Shown here: positions 23,994 through 36,023 of the stretch, piece after piece
Position numbering within the stretch: the first letter of the stretch is position 1
Layout of the letters: each line of letters begins with the position of its first letter
Assembly (NCBI RefSeq): GCF_965363235.1
Contig: NC_134838.1
Coordinates: forward strand, 18,322,441-18,386,440
Reading direction: 5' to 3'
Length of the DNA: 64,000 bases
Source: Mytilus galloprovincialis
Taxonomy: Eukaryota; Mollusca; Bivalvia; Mytilida; Mytilidae
Notes under the pieces: generated by a model
Told to the model about the DNA's origin: nothing
Seen by the model: only the letters and a program-made list of their open reading frames with translations
Database searches by the model: none
Translations under genes and position numbers: made by a program

Positions 23994-25301
23994 CTATCCA
24001 AAAACGTGAATATGATTGAACTTATCATTCCTTAGAACAAGGCGGTTTGCAGCAGCTTTATACGTTGGCTGAGCGTCATTCCAGATGACTCCTGACGCCA
24101 CATACGGGTTACAGTGATCTTTAACTTCTACTGGGAAGGTATCATACGCTGTATGAGTATCTATTCTGTGGTAAATGGTTCCGCAGTGTGGTCGACAATG
24201 CCCTTTGCTTGAGGTATGATCGGTTACCGCGTTTACAACAGCATGAGCTTTAGTATTATCTAAATGGTGTTTACCTTTATCAACGCTTGCTATAAGAATG
24301 TTTCGGCCATGGTGCCTAAATTTTCCATATCCACCGCATACCTTATTCCAATGTTTGTCATCTCCAAAAACGTCTTTGTAAGCAATAACCATCCAGTCCC
24401 TCCAATAGTATTTTTTGGAAAGAGAAATGTACATGTTGTTAGCCCAGTCATGATTGTTCATTTTATCCCCTGGATGGTCAAGTGCATATCTGTCTATTTC
24501 AGCGTTTGACTGGTCGTGATATTTAGAAGCTATAGTTCTATCGGCATGGCTCATCGCAGATCTAACCTGATCAATCCGAGTTTTCCATTGTTTTGCGTGA
24601 TAATCTACGTTAGCCGATAAACCTTTTAGTTGAAGGTATGCAAGCTCAAGTTCGGCAGACTTCAACAACAAATTGAGTATTCCTGAACTGAATTCCGAGC
24701 ATTTTTGGCGATCATAGTGTGTATATGTCATGCAAGGTACTAGCAATCCTTCGCCAAAGACATGTCCTACGTTCATTACTCCATCATAAAGTTTAATGCC
24801 ACTATTTTGAAAGTCGCTATCATAGTTGCTAATGAATAACTTTTTCTCTCCAGTAAGGGCATTGGTTGGTGCCTGATACATTTCTGTATATTTACGATAA
24901 ACTGCATTAATTTTTTGTTCAATGCTGGAAAACTGGACTTTAACGCTGCTCCATTGTATAAGTTGTTTAACATCAGAAAACTTTCGGTCTAATTGGTCGA
25001 ATCGAGTGTCGACATCTTTATGTAGTTTACGAATAGCCAGTAATTCTGCTGATGGTCCTTTAGGAATAAAACTAAAAACAAATGATAAAAAAGGAGCAAC
25101 AGCTCCTAGGAAAGGTGCTACTTTATCTGCTATCTTTACTAAGCTAGTCGCAAATGCAGTCGAATTTGAAATGACTGATGCAATGTCCTTGGCTGCATTA
25201 AGGCCACTGCTGATGTGATCAGTGGTTGTCGATCTCCTTTGTTTGACATCTCCAGCTAGTAAACCAGTGATGCACAAGGCAAGAATCAACGGGAGTTTCA
25301 T
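23994..25301 (-). CDS. Secreted protein resembling the rapunzel / cephalotoxin-like group
   Basis: One uninterrupted exon encodes 435 residues. It opens with a clear signal peptide (about residues 1-17, hydrophobic core LILALCITGLLAG). A hydrophobic segment follows at about 60-80 (APFLGAVAPFLSFVFSF), then a GPSAELLAI motif and a charged helical stretch of alternating heptads. The C-terminal half is rich in His, Tyr and Cys, with paired cysteines (CRPHCG). The hydrophobic segment plus GPSAELLAI recalls an N-terminal region shared by vertebrate rapunzel proteins and the salivary cephalotoxin of cuttlefish; this is from memory of the families and untested, and toxicity is not implied. The minus-strand sequence directly before the ATG ends TTCACAG, a splice acceptor, so a 5'-UTR exon further upstream is likely. 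A poly(A) signal lies at 23948. Confidence 0.75.
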   Translation of the reverse strand: MKLPLILALCITGLLAGDVKQRRSTTTDHISSGLNAAKDIASVISNSTAFATSLVKIADKVAPFLGAVAPFLSFVFSFIPKGPSAELLAIRKLHKDVDTRFDQLDRKFSDVKQLIQWSSVKVQFSSIEQKINAVYRKYTEMYQAPTNALTGEKKLFISNYDSDFQNSGIKLYDGVMNVGHVFGEGLLVPCMTYTHYDRQKCSEFSSGILNLLLKSAELELAYLQLKGLSANVDYHAKQWKTRIDQVRSAMSHADRTIASKYHDQSNAEIDRYALDHPGDKMNNHDWANNMYISLSKKYYWRDWMVIAYKDVFGDDKHWNKVCGGYGKFRHHGRNILIASVDKGKHHLDNTKAHAVVNAVTDHTSSKGHCRPHCGTIYHRIDTHTAYDTFPVEVKDHCNPYVASGVIWNDAQPTYKAAANRLVLRNDKFNHIHVFG

Positions 25302-25317
25302 CTGTGAATTATAAAAT

Positions 25318-25334
25318 GAATGAATTAATTAATG

Positions 25335-25367
<33 letters not shown>

Positions 25368-25388
25368 ATTGATTGATTGGTTGGTTGG

Positions 25389-25456
<68 letters not shown>
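25318..25456 (-). repeat. Tetranucleotide microsatellite (TTGA)n
   Basis: About 30 units of TTGA/TTGG run from 25330 to 25455, just upstream of the secreted-protein gene (probably in its 5'-UTR intron or promoter). Confidence 0.9.
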
Positions 25457-25533
25457 CGGAAACGCAAAGCACACAAATAGTGTATACCACGACGAGAGGT
25501 CGCTGGTAATATTTAAGTTCCCTCTTCGAATAT

Positions 25534-25996
25534 AAATAAACTCATCATAGATACCAGGACTAAATTTAGTATATACCCCAGACGCGTGTTTCGTCTACAA
25601 AAGACTCATCAGTGACGCTCGAATCCAAACAAGTTAAAAAGGCCAAATAAAGTACTAAGTTGAAGAGCATTGAGGACCAAAATTCTAAAAAGTTTTGTCA
25701 AATACAGCTAAGGTAAACTATGCCTGGGGTAGAAAAGCCTTATTTTTTTTTTTAAAATTCAAAAATTTGTAAACAGTAAATTTATAAATATAACCATATC
25801 AATAACAATTCATGTCAGCACAAAAAGTGCTGACTACTGGGCTTGTGATACCCTCGGGGAAATAAATCTCAACCAGCAGTGGCATCGACCCAGTGGTTGT
25901 AAATAAACTCATCATAGATACCAGGACTAAATTTAGTATATACGCCAGACGCGCGTTTTGTCTACAAAAGACTCATCAGTGACGCTCGAATCCAAT
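25534..25996. repeat. Two direct copies of a dispersed repeat
   Basis: AATAAACTCATCATAGATAC...GCCAGACGCG...AAAAGACTCATCAGTGACGC occurs at about 25534-25690 and 25901-25996. A diverged third copy lies at about 37697-37870 (with GAAGAGCATTGACGACCAAA, also present in copy 1). Non-coding. Confidence 0.8.
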
Positions 25997-26639
25997 AAAG
26001 ACACTGTAAAGCTCACATGAATATATATACTCAATATTAACTATGGCAACTATTGAACAAAGTTACCGGAAAGCAAAAACTACCGTACCACTTACAAAGC
26101 TATTTCACAGACTTAAATTTAGACATATGTTGTTTTTGTCGTGCAATTTAACCATTGCATTGTTTTGTTTTTAAATTTGTTGTCTTGTGATTTGTTTGGG
26201 GGGGGGAGGGGGTGGAAAATGACATATTTCATTTTTCATTTGAAGTTCTAGTGCGGCTTACAGGTACATAACAAGATAGAATGATCCAAAATAAAGATAA
26301 CAGTAAGACTAACTATGATAAGACACATGATGTTACATGAACAATTATAACGGAAGGGTTTTGAGGTAAACAAGGACCGCGATGAGGACACCGAAAACAT
26401 CGTACAAAGCAATGTCAACATAACTGGTTAATCAACAAAGGAAACAGATTAACTTGTACAAGTACAATTATAAATATATGTATTTGTATACCTGTCATTT
26501 ATACAATAGTTAGTCATTTGCAGGATACAAAAAAAAGTAAAATCATAAAAATAATGAACTCCGAGGAAAATTCAAATAGGAAAGTCCCTAATCAAATGGC
26601 AAAATCAAAAGCTCAGACACACCAAACGAATAGATAACA

Positions 26640-27080
26640 ACTGTCATATTCCTGACTTGGTACAGGCATTTAATGTGTAACAAAGAAGCACAAAACGGCA
26701 TATAGACTAAGCTAGTTAGCAAAAATTAAAGACAGGAATACACAAATTAGCCATAGTACAATAACACTTTGAAAGTACAGAGCCTAGTCACATATGTAAC
26801 AATGAATCATAAAAAGGCATATACACAAAGCACAAAGCAAAAAATGAAAGACGAGCAACAAACAAGTTTTACAATAGCACAATAACGGGATGTATAGGCA
26901 CAGAGCCACGCTACATGCATCGAAGTAACACCAAAAGGCATACAGACAAAACACATCAGCAAAAACGAAGGACAAGAATACGAGAATATCACAAACAGTA
27001 ATGACAGGACGTACAAGTACCACAAGCATCTTAATCACAACAAAACCATCAAATATTTAACAAAGAAGCACAAAAAGGCA
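26640..27080. repeat. Diverged tandem repeat, about four units of 110-130 bp
   Basis: The words AAGAAGCACAAAACGGCATA, AATCATAAAAAGGCATATAC, AACACCAAAAGGCATACAGA and AAGAAGCACAAAAAGGCACA mark successive units, each followed by (G)CAAAAA...AAGGACAAGAATAC-like sequence. The frames of about 80 codons here are by-products of the repeat. Confidence 0.7.
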
Positions 27081-27164
27081 CATATCAAACCAAACAATCT
27101 CACCCATCGCTTTCCCATTTTTGAATTAACTTCCTTTAAATATTCGCATACAGTTTGTTATTTG

Positions 27165-27222
27165 TTTATGTTGTTTATTATGTATTTGTTTATGTTGTTT
27201 ATTATGTATTTGTTTGTGTTGC
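27165..27222 (+). repeat. Short tandem repeat (TATTTGTTTATGTTGTTTAT)
   Basis: Roughly 2.5 copies of a 25-bp unit with period set by TATGTATTTGTTTATGTTG. Confidence 0.75.
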
Positions 27223-28552
27223 CCCGCAGATGTATTATTCATTACAATAAGGATATCATTTTGGTTGAGACTGGTTCCAAAAGAGGTGAAATTGTAAAAT
27301 AGAAGATTGATTGGGTAATGATTTTTTCCAGGTATTTATTTTTCGTTTGAGTTTCTAAGAATTTTTTCAAAACATTGAATTAAGAAAGTCAATGCCTACC
27401 TTCAACCTGTTTGATGACACTCGAATTGTTCCTTTATGATTTATATCATGTAGTGGGTTAGAATGAAGGTCGTATTAGTGCAAGAGAAAATCGGTTGAAT
27501 TTCCATATGGCTTTTGTTTTATCAAAGGCGTTCAAGGCTAAATACCAAAAGTTTCAGGGTCACTGTTTAAAGTCATGAAGTTCTTATACAACATAATATT
27601 TACCATACAGCTACAACAATAAATAAGTTGAAAGTTTCTAAAACACTTCATTTCATCAGAGACATATATTATATGACATGTATTATATGTCTCTGATTTC
27701 ATTATTTTGTCCTTCAATTCATTTCAATATAATAATCAACAATAAAGCAAAATTAAATTTTGTTGTAATGTATGTGTATTTTATCTCATTTCTAAACCTC
27801 AAATTACCGTAATCACAGAGTACTCTTATGTCTGTAGTTGTGTCCATTGTATTTGCGCTTTGTGCCGATCTGATAAGTGAAGCCATTATCAACTGTACTG
27901 GGATTGAGGGCTCAACAACATGTTCATTCCTGCAACATTCTTAATATGACTTTCCCATGGATCCTGCCTCCAGTAGTTGCCGTTGGTTGCTGACTGTCAT
28001 AATTGTTTTTGTTTCTTGTTTTTTAGTATACAAATCAGACCGTTGATTTCTTAATTGATTCACATTTGCCATCTTATGTGTCTTTTGTAACTAACTTTAC
28101 GGTGGGTTTTGCTTATTTGTTGAAGGTTAAGTTGTTTACATTTGCGTCATTTCAACTTTAACCGATAGTTGTCTCATTTATAAATATACCATATCTCCTT
28201 ATTCTTTATTGACCTTGTTTTTATGGTCAACGTTAAGGTTCCATGATTATGTTAATTTTTCAGACACTATAAGCAATTTGTCAAATTATATTTGGTCAGT
28301 AGAATGGCTGAAAGATGTACATGTCTGTTTGGCAGGGTTCGTCTGGCCTTTGTACATGTATACATGATCATGGTCAACGATAATTTATAAATTTCATGAT
28401 ATTAGATTCTAAGATAATAATTAGAAGTTCTACTATCATCAGTGCATTGAATCATTAATATGGTGATAATTATATCATTATACATAACATGATAATATTG
28501 TTGTAAATGGAATTTTACTTAACAAAATTATAAGGAATGAACAAGATATTGA

Positions 28553-28625
28553 TATAAGAAGATTGTTATCAGTGCCAATGAGACAAATATCCATACAAGT
28601 TACAATTTGTAAAAGTAAACCATAA
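28553..28625. repeat. Fragment of the GAGACAA...CCATACAA dispersed repeat
   Basis: AGTGCCAATGAGACAAATAT followed by CCATACAAGTTACAATTTGT. Related fragments occur at about 12254-12330 and 58325-58392, and inverted at about 40338-40378, 42480-42515 and 43900-43945 (TTGTCTCATTGGCAATCATA). Confidence 0.65.
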
Positions 28626-29242
28626 TAGATCAAAGTATGGCCTTCAACAAGAATTCTTGGCTAACATCGAACAGCTGGCTATAAAGGGTTTATTATAAGC
28701 TTGTGGTCAGTGGTGGTGTTTGTTGGTCAGACTATTTTAGTTCCCTTTATCAAAGAAACTTGGTCTGACTATTTTTTTAAGTGATAAAACTGCATGATGC
28801 TAACAAAAATAATAGCTTATGATGAACATATTTTCTATTTAATATTTTTCTATCACAAAATCTTTTATCCTATTAAATGTGATGGTTTAGCCAAAGCAAG
28901 TCGAGTAAACAACCAATAACTTTGATGCTTTGATAAAAAAAAAAAAATCTTTTGTTTCAGATACATCTTTATCAGATGATGCAGTGTTTTTAACAAAGAT
29001 CATAGAGATTGTTTGTTTTTGTTTTATTTATGGGTAGTACCTGTTTCAGTTAAGAAAAAGTAAAATCACAAAAATACTGAACTCCGAGGAAAATTCAAAA
29101 AGGAAAGTTCCTGACTTTTTCTTATATAGAAAATGATGGATTAAACCTGGTTTTATAGCTAAACCTTTCACTTGTATGACAGTGGCATCAAATTCAATTA
29201 TATTGATAACAATGCGAGAACAAAACAAATAGTCATAATAGG

Positions 29243-30315
29243 TAAACAAGAGTGCACACACTGAAATGTCTCGCCTTCTTTACTAATCATTGATATTATG
29301 TTGATAGTCCTAAGTATAAAGCTTTTTTACAACTGTCACATAAACCAAGATAGCTAAACAAAGACCAATGAACCATGAAAATGAGGTCAAGGTCAGATGA
29401 ACCATGCCAGGCAGACATGTACAGCTAACAAAGCTTCCATACAACAAATATAGTTGACCTACTACTTATAGTTTAAGAAAAATAGACCAAAACACAAAAA
29501 CTTAAGCCTGAGCAATGAACCGTGCAATTGAGGTCATGGTCAAATAAAACCTGCGGGACTGACATATAGATTATAATATATTTCCATACACCAAATATAG
29601 TTGACCTTTGGCATATAATATTAGATAAAAAGATCAAAACTTATAAACTTAACTTTGACCACTGAACCATGAAAATGAGGTCAAGGTCAGGTGACATATG
29701 CCCCCTAGACATGTACACCTTACAATCATTCCATACAACAAATATAGTAGACCTATTGCATAAAGTATGAGAAAAACAGACCAAAACACAAAACCTTAAC
29801 TATAACCACTGAACCATGAAAATGAGGTCAAGGTCAGATGACACCTGCCAGTTGGACATGTACACCTTCCAGTCCTTCTATACACCAAATATACTAGCCC
29901 TATTGCTTATAGTATCTGAGATATGGACTTGACCACCAAAACTTAACCTTGTTCACTGATCCATGAAATGAGGTCGAGGTCAAGTGAAAACTGTCTGACG
30001 GGCATGAGGACCTTGCAAGGTACGCACATACCAAATATAGTTATCCTATTACTTATAATAAGAGAGAATTTAACATTACAAAAATTCTGAACTTTTTTTC
30101 AAGTGGTCACTGAACCATGAAAATGAGGTCAAGGACATTGGACATGTGACTGACGGAACTTCGTAACATGAGGCATCTATATACAAAGTATGAAGCATCC
30201 AGGTCTTTCACCTTCTAAAATATAAACCTTTTAAGAAATTAGCTAACGCCGCCGCCGCCGGATCACTATCCCTATGTCAAGCTGTCTGCAACAAAAGTTG
30301 CAGGCTCGACAAAAA
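29243..30315. mobile_element. Element with an internal 147-bp tandem array (pearl / Helentron-like)
   Basis: It starts TAAACAAGAGTGCACACACT, the same start as the element at 62859. Inside, the marker CCATGAAAATGAGGTCAAGG (or a variant) occurs at 29373, 29520, 29667, 29814, 29961 and 30115, giving a 147-bp period (154 in the last step). It ends in a GCCGCCGCCG stretch and GTTGCAGGCTCGACA near 30310. A unique head, a tandem core of 150-170 bp and a unique tail is the layout of bivalve pearl-type non-autonomous Helitron relatives; that assignment is inference. Confidence 0.7.
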
Positions 30316-30808
30316 TGTCAATAATACAGCAGCCAACATTATCCTATAATCCTAATGACTGAAAAAAAACAACAATAAAAACCTAGCTATTAAGGTTGTG
30401 ATCCCTCAATTTCCTGTTGTTTTTTTTAATTTGGTGTAGATGGTTGATCATGTCACAACCTTTTTCTAAGCCTGGTGGTGAAAGATTATTGAAGCCAGTA
30501 TGCTGATGTCTTAATACATTTTATTATACTTCACGTTAAAATGCCATATTTTGATTGGCTAATACGAGGGTGTTAATTTACTCTATCACATGGCTGAGCG
30601 GGTGACAATTTTTTTTTAATGTCACCCTCTCTTCTAGACCTATCAAAAATTAATAATTTAAAGGACAATGGATTGAATTTACATCGAATTATTAAAGACA
30701 ATGCTTTAATTCTACATTTTCGCTCAGATTCTATTTTTGACTGTCAAAATAAATAAATAAAACATCTTGCTTCACTTCTGTTGATTTTTATAATACCTGT
30801 AAAGTTAT

Positions 30809-31107
30809 GAGGGGGAGGACAGGGGTAAGGGAGATAGGGAGAAAGGGGGTAGGAGAAAGGAGAAAGGGGGTGGGAGAAAGGAGAAAGGGGGTAGGAGAAA
30901 GGAGAGGAAGGCTGGGAGAAAGGAGAAAAAGTTGGAGAAAGGAGAAAAAATAAAATATCTCTCCTTTTAAAAAATGATCTTATAATTTCAAGAAAAAATA
31001 TCTCAAAAGGAGATGTTTTATTCTAATGGGAGAAAGGAGAACTGGGGTAGGAGAAAAGAGAAGAGGGGTGGGAGAAGGGAGAAGGGTACCCCCCTGTCCT
31101 CCCCCTC
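30809..31107 (+). mobile_element. Polypurine inverted-repeat element with 6-bp target duplication
   Basis: It begins GAGGGGGAGGACAGGGG and ends with the inverse CCCCTGTCCTCCCCCTC (arms 30809-30825 and 31091-31107). AGTTAT is present immediately outside both ends (30803-30808 and 31108-31113). The interior is almost entirely G and A, built from GGAGAAAGG-type units, with a short AT-rich break near 30945-31025. No coding capacity. Confidence 0.85.
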
Positions 31108-31154
31108 AGTTATGTGTGTGACATCATAAAAAATACTTTTAAATAAAATTCATC

Positions 31155-31330
31155 TGTAAATGGCAATAATGATGGGACATTCAGTATAATAAATTAAATA
31201 ACACATAGCTGAGAGGGTGATAGAGCGATTGGTACCCCTAGAAATGGCAATAATGATGGGACATTCAGTATAATAAATTAAAGAACATATAGCTGAGAGG
31301 GTGATAGAGCGATTGGTACTCCTAGAAAAA
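31155..31330 (+). repeat. Tandem duplication of about 86 bp
   Basis: AATGGCAATAATGATGGGAC...ATAGAGCGATTGGTAC is repeated twice in a row with few differences. The open frame across it is a by-product. Confidence 0.8.
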
Positions 31331-31480
31331 GCATCGTCAATTTTGGCTTCACAATGTTTTCTCGGGGTACCAATCTGCTTGCTGTCTTTTTGACATATAT
31401 CCCCCCACATTTCCTTTACTTATACTTGAATGAAGATCACAAGATTCAAGACTACATTTTGTTTGTTGGAAAGAGACAAT

Positions 31481-32092
31481 AAAATTGAGAATGGAAATGG
31501 GGAATGTGCCAAAGAGACAACAACCCGGCCATAGAAAAAAGCAACAGCAGGTCACCAACAGGTCTTCAATGTAGCGAGAAATTCCCGCACCCGGAGGCGT
31601 CCTTCAACTGGCCGCAAAACAAATATATACTAGTTCAGTGATAATGAACGCCATACTAATTTCCAAATTGTACACAAGAAACTAAAATTAAAATAATACA
31701 AGACTAACAAAGGCCAAAGGCTCCTGACTTGGGACAGGCGCAAAAATGCGGGGGGGGGGGGGTTAAACATGTTTGTGAGATCTCAACCCTCCCCCTATAC
31801 CTCTAGCCAACGTAGAAAAGTAAACGCATAACAATACGCACATTAAAATTCAGTTCAAGAGAAGTCCGAGTCTGATGTCAGAAGATGTCAGAAGAAAATA
31901 AACAAAATGACAATAATACATAAATAACAACAGACTACTAGCAGTTAACTGACATGCCAGCTTCAGACTTCAATTAAACTGACTGAAAGATTATGATTTC
32001 ATCATATGAACATCAGGCACAATCCTTCCTGTTAGGGGTTTAGTATCATATCATCATAACATATATGAGAAGAACATAACCCGTGTCATGCC
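31481..32092. mobile_element. Dispersed 600-bp repeat, copy 2
   Basis: Matches 22809-23407 throughout. Differences include a G run near 31749-31762 and a short duplication of GATGTCAGAA near 31873. Confidence 0.8.
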
Positions 32093-32750
32093 AAAGCTTT
32101 TTCCCGTTTTATCCATTTCATACAGTAAGTATGGAGTGAGTCGTGGATGATATTACGACACTCATTCCAATTTAAAATAATTGAAGTTTATTTGACTGTC
32201 AACATTTTAACAATGCAACATTCATTCCTTAAAAATGGCTGATCTTTACTTTCATTCATTTACAGTCAAATCTGTATTAAAGGTCACCCTCAGGACAACC
32301 TAAGATAAAGGTGAAATGTATAGCTGGTTTGGCTGTATCTGTGCAATTAAAAAAAAAACATATGTATCCTGTAAAATGAATTTATTTCTTATTTACAAAT
32401 TATTTGACATACTCTTTTTAAAATAAACATATCACATTTTTATTCACATTTTGTGATGATTTGTTATATTATATACATGCAGTGTGCATGGACAACAAAA
32501 CAATATAAATAAATAACAACAAAACTGTAATAATGACATAAACATGAAGCACTATAAGAATTTGGTCAAATTACTTTTAATCTAGACTGATATCAAAGAA
32601 AAAATACATATAACATCAGACAAACCTAATCATTTCAACAAATACCCAAATTATCTCACTAATACTACATCTCAGCAGCTTTAGTGTTTTACCTTGCAAA
32701 AGATAAGTGATTGTTAAAAGTTGTAGTGGTGATTAATTGTGAATTGATTA

Positions 32751-32902
32751 CAGGCGCGGATCCAGAGGGGGGGGGTTCCGGGGGTTGGAACCCCCCCTTT
32801 TTTTTGGACGATCAATGCATTTGAATGGGGACATGTAAATGGAACCCCCCTTTGTCTTGTGTTAGGAACCCCCCCTTTTTAAAATGGCTGGATCCGCCCA
32901 TG
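32751..32902. mobile_element. Small hAT-like inverted-repeat element
   Basis: The ends are CAGGCGCGGATCCAG and CTGGATCCGCCCATG. GATTA is duplicated at both sides (32746-32750 and 32903-32907). The interior holds runs of G and C (GGAACCCCCC repeated). Its 5-bp duplication is like that of the nested hAT at 18673. Confidence 0.8.
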
Positions 32903-35023
32903 GATTACTACCACTGTGTGTCTGTAGGGCTTCAGGAAAACAAACAAATGGTCTATCAATACTTTTCAAACATTTTCTTTGTGAATATCGTGTCTGTAAC
33001 TTGTTTTAATTTTACTTCAAAGTGAAATGTTTCAGAAATACTTATTTCATGAAAATACTAATATTACTTTTCATTTATAAAATATTCTCATTGATAGAAC
33101 TACTTTAGTTTAAGGAATACAATTAAGAATGGAAATAGGGAATGTGTCAAAGAGACAAATATCTAATGTTCAATTTGTTTCCCAATCCACTATAAATAAA
33201 TATGTTTAAACTAATGTTCAATTACAAATGAAGGATAACCAAAAAGCTTGTGCCTGGTAATAAGTATAACAGATGTGTTACTATGATGAAGTCAACTCTT
33301 GGTCCCCTCTCAGAATTATCTAATATATCCTATAAACAAAGTTCATACTATAACTTACAAGACTAGAACATAACTCTACCCTCTACAACTACACTCATTT
33401 TGACCTTTGAGCTCATTACATAACTGGAAGTTTTTGAAAATTTGGGTACCGATGTAAAGGAAAAAAGTCAATTGTGATGGGTTTTCCCATGAGGTATTAC
33501 ATGTATAAACAAACTATGGTGGTCTCAAAGTTCACATTAGTAGATCTATTACATTTTAAAGCAATACATTAAATAGTATATTAAACAGTTTAAAATAAAA
33601 CTGTTTTAACAAATAAAGACTTTAAAGCATAATCAAATTGTAGCACTTTATAAAGTAATAAATTAGTTGCTGCAACAGTCATTCTTTAAAAATACTGCAT
33701 CATATACTTCAAAAATAAGCCAGACTTTTAGCATACAAGAGCAGCCACATGAGACACTGCTATTGTGCACTTTTTTAAATCAGAAAAACAAAATAAACAC
33801 ATATTTTTATTTTCAATTGTTGACCTTGTATAACATTTCCTCCTTTTACTATGTACACAATTTGATTTCTGGACACTTTATTAATAACATAAATTACTAA
33901 GAAAATATATGGAAAAGGTACTAGGGACTTGTCTCTGAATCACAATTACAATAACTTCATTACTGCAAAGAATTTGTTCTGTGCATAAGGGCTATTTTCT
34001 TATTTTATGTATTCAACTAATATTAATTTGTAACTGCAAATAATGTAAATTGCACATATTGGCCATTTACATAAAATGATTATTACTATTTTATATGGAG
34101 CTAAATTATGCAATTCATTTACATTCATGCCTTCTTAGTTTATAAATTGTTTTATGACTATCAATATCTCAAAAACTTTCAGACCAAAGAAAAATAAAAT
34201 AGCTTAATTATGATGTTAAAAATTTGGATCACATTGCATTTAGAATCAAAACTAAGATATTGAGTTATTTCCCTTGTATTTAAACATAGAAATTTGAATA
34301 AAATTGTAAACACATAGTCGTTCTTGCATTGAACTGCTGATCTCTGAGAATAAGATTTGTTATAACTTTAATACTTGGCTTTATAAATATTTAGTGTATT
34401 ATCTATAAATAACATCCTCAAATGTCCTACATACTAAGTTTGACAAGTAATAGAACGGAAACAATTATAGTACAATAAAATAGTATTTGCATTGAAAAAA
34501 GTTTCAAGTAAATTATGATCATTTATTCAGGATATATTCATTTGTTGAAATAAGAGTATCACATTAAGTAAATATAGATATACAAGATAGAATTTCACAA
34601 AATGTCAATCTCATCAAAAGTGATACATTTTTTATATAATGAAAGGTAATCTCAAAAGTGAAAGTTGGTGAATAAGATATGATGACACAATTTTAGTACA
34701 GAAAGTAAACAACCATGTATGAGGGTGGGAGTGGGGTACTACATAAAGATTTACTTTTTTATTTCTTTTTAGATAAGGTTAATATATTGAGATGATTGGT
34801 GAATACATATTTAGATTTATTTGACATTAACAGAAGCCAAAAGTTTTTTTGTTTTACAATCTTAATAGAATCAGGAGAACTTTTTGATTGGTTGTAAATT
34901 GTCTATCCTATGAGACAGTGACTAGACTGAAAAGAAACCAATAAAATTACCGTAGTCATTTTTGAATGTATATTCTATCTTGTCAAAATTATTATCTAAT
35001 TAACTTCTGCCAATAATCATTTA

Positions 35024-36023
35024 GGCCAGGATTTTTTAATTTGTTGGTTTACGGATCCGCCGACCTGATTTTGCCGATTTCCAGAATAAAAATAAAATTG
35101 ACTTTTCATGCTTTTTCATTCCCGCCGACCCTAACAAATGCATTATCCCTGAAAAATAAATAAATTATCCTTTTTTTATAAAATGAAATGCATTAATCAC
35201 TAACAGAATTGATAACACTTTCTGTTGTGAAAAAATGAAACTCCCAGTTTACGTTTCTAAAAATAGATAAATCAATTATTAATGACCTTGACATGTCGTT
35301 TGGACAAATATTTTTGTGGAACGAAACCCGTGTTTAAAACCAATTACACAATAAGTTCGTTTCTCTTATTTGTCAACAGTCCGTAAGATGCATCTTCTCA
35401 TAGAAATAGACTTGTCCAAATGTAGACAGGTGGAAGTTCAGGACATCAAGTTAAAGTACTGAATATTAACAGATCATTTAAAATTTTCTTGTTTCATAGA
35501 TAATAAAAAAATTTCGTCCATTTGGATAAAAACGGGAATGCGTGACAACAGATTAACCCGATATTCTCATTTTTTCCAGTGGACGAGGGTATTACTTTTT
35601 TGACGTGTGTGTTGAAAATTATTTTCTTACCACGCTTTTACATTTATTTCTTTATCAGTTTTCGTTCTTGAAGATCATTATTCACCAAGTTTTCTGGAAT
35701 TGATTAATAGCTATGTGAATTTGTCTTCCTTTATGAAATTTAATTACGTCTTTGTCCGTGCACCCCCTTTTTTACGGGAAATTATTAGGCAATGTCATGC
35801 AATTTTTATTACAACTGAGCAATAATATTTCATTAAACTAAAATTTAAGAAATGATGACAAAATAGGATAACAAACATATTATTATAGAAAGGTGAAATA
35901 TATATTTATTTTGCATATCAGTTTTCTGTCTTGAAAGATATTTTTTTTATTTTTTTCCCGACCGACCGACCCGACTTTTTCATGGAGAAAATCCGTAAAC
36001 CAACAAATTAAAAAACCGTGGCC
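35024..36023. mobile_element. 1,000-bp PIF/Harbinger-like non-autonomous element
   Basis: The arms GGCCAGGATTTTTTAATTTG...GGTTTACGGAT and the inverse at the right (to 36023) are about 33 bp with few mismatches. TTA flanks both ends (35021-35023 and 36024-36026), the 3-bp duplication typical of Harbinger-type elements. The subterminal regions carry GCCGACC-like words in inverse orientation. No transposase remnant was recognised. Confidence 0.8.

Noticed and set aside
26784-27038. Hydrophobic open frames of 72-84 codons on the - strand
   Set aside because: They are a by-product of the tandem repeat at 26640-27080.
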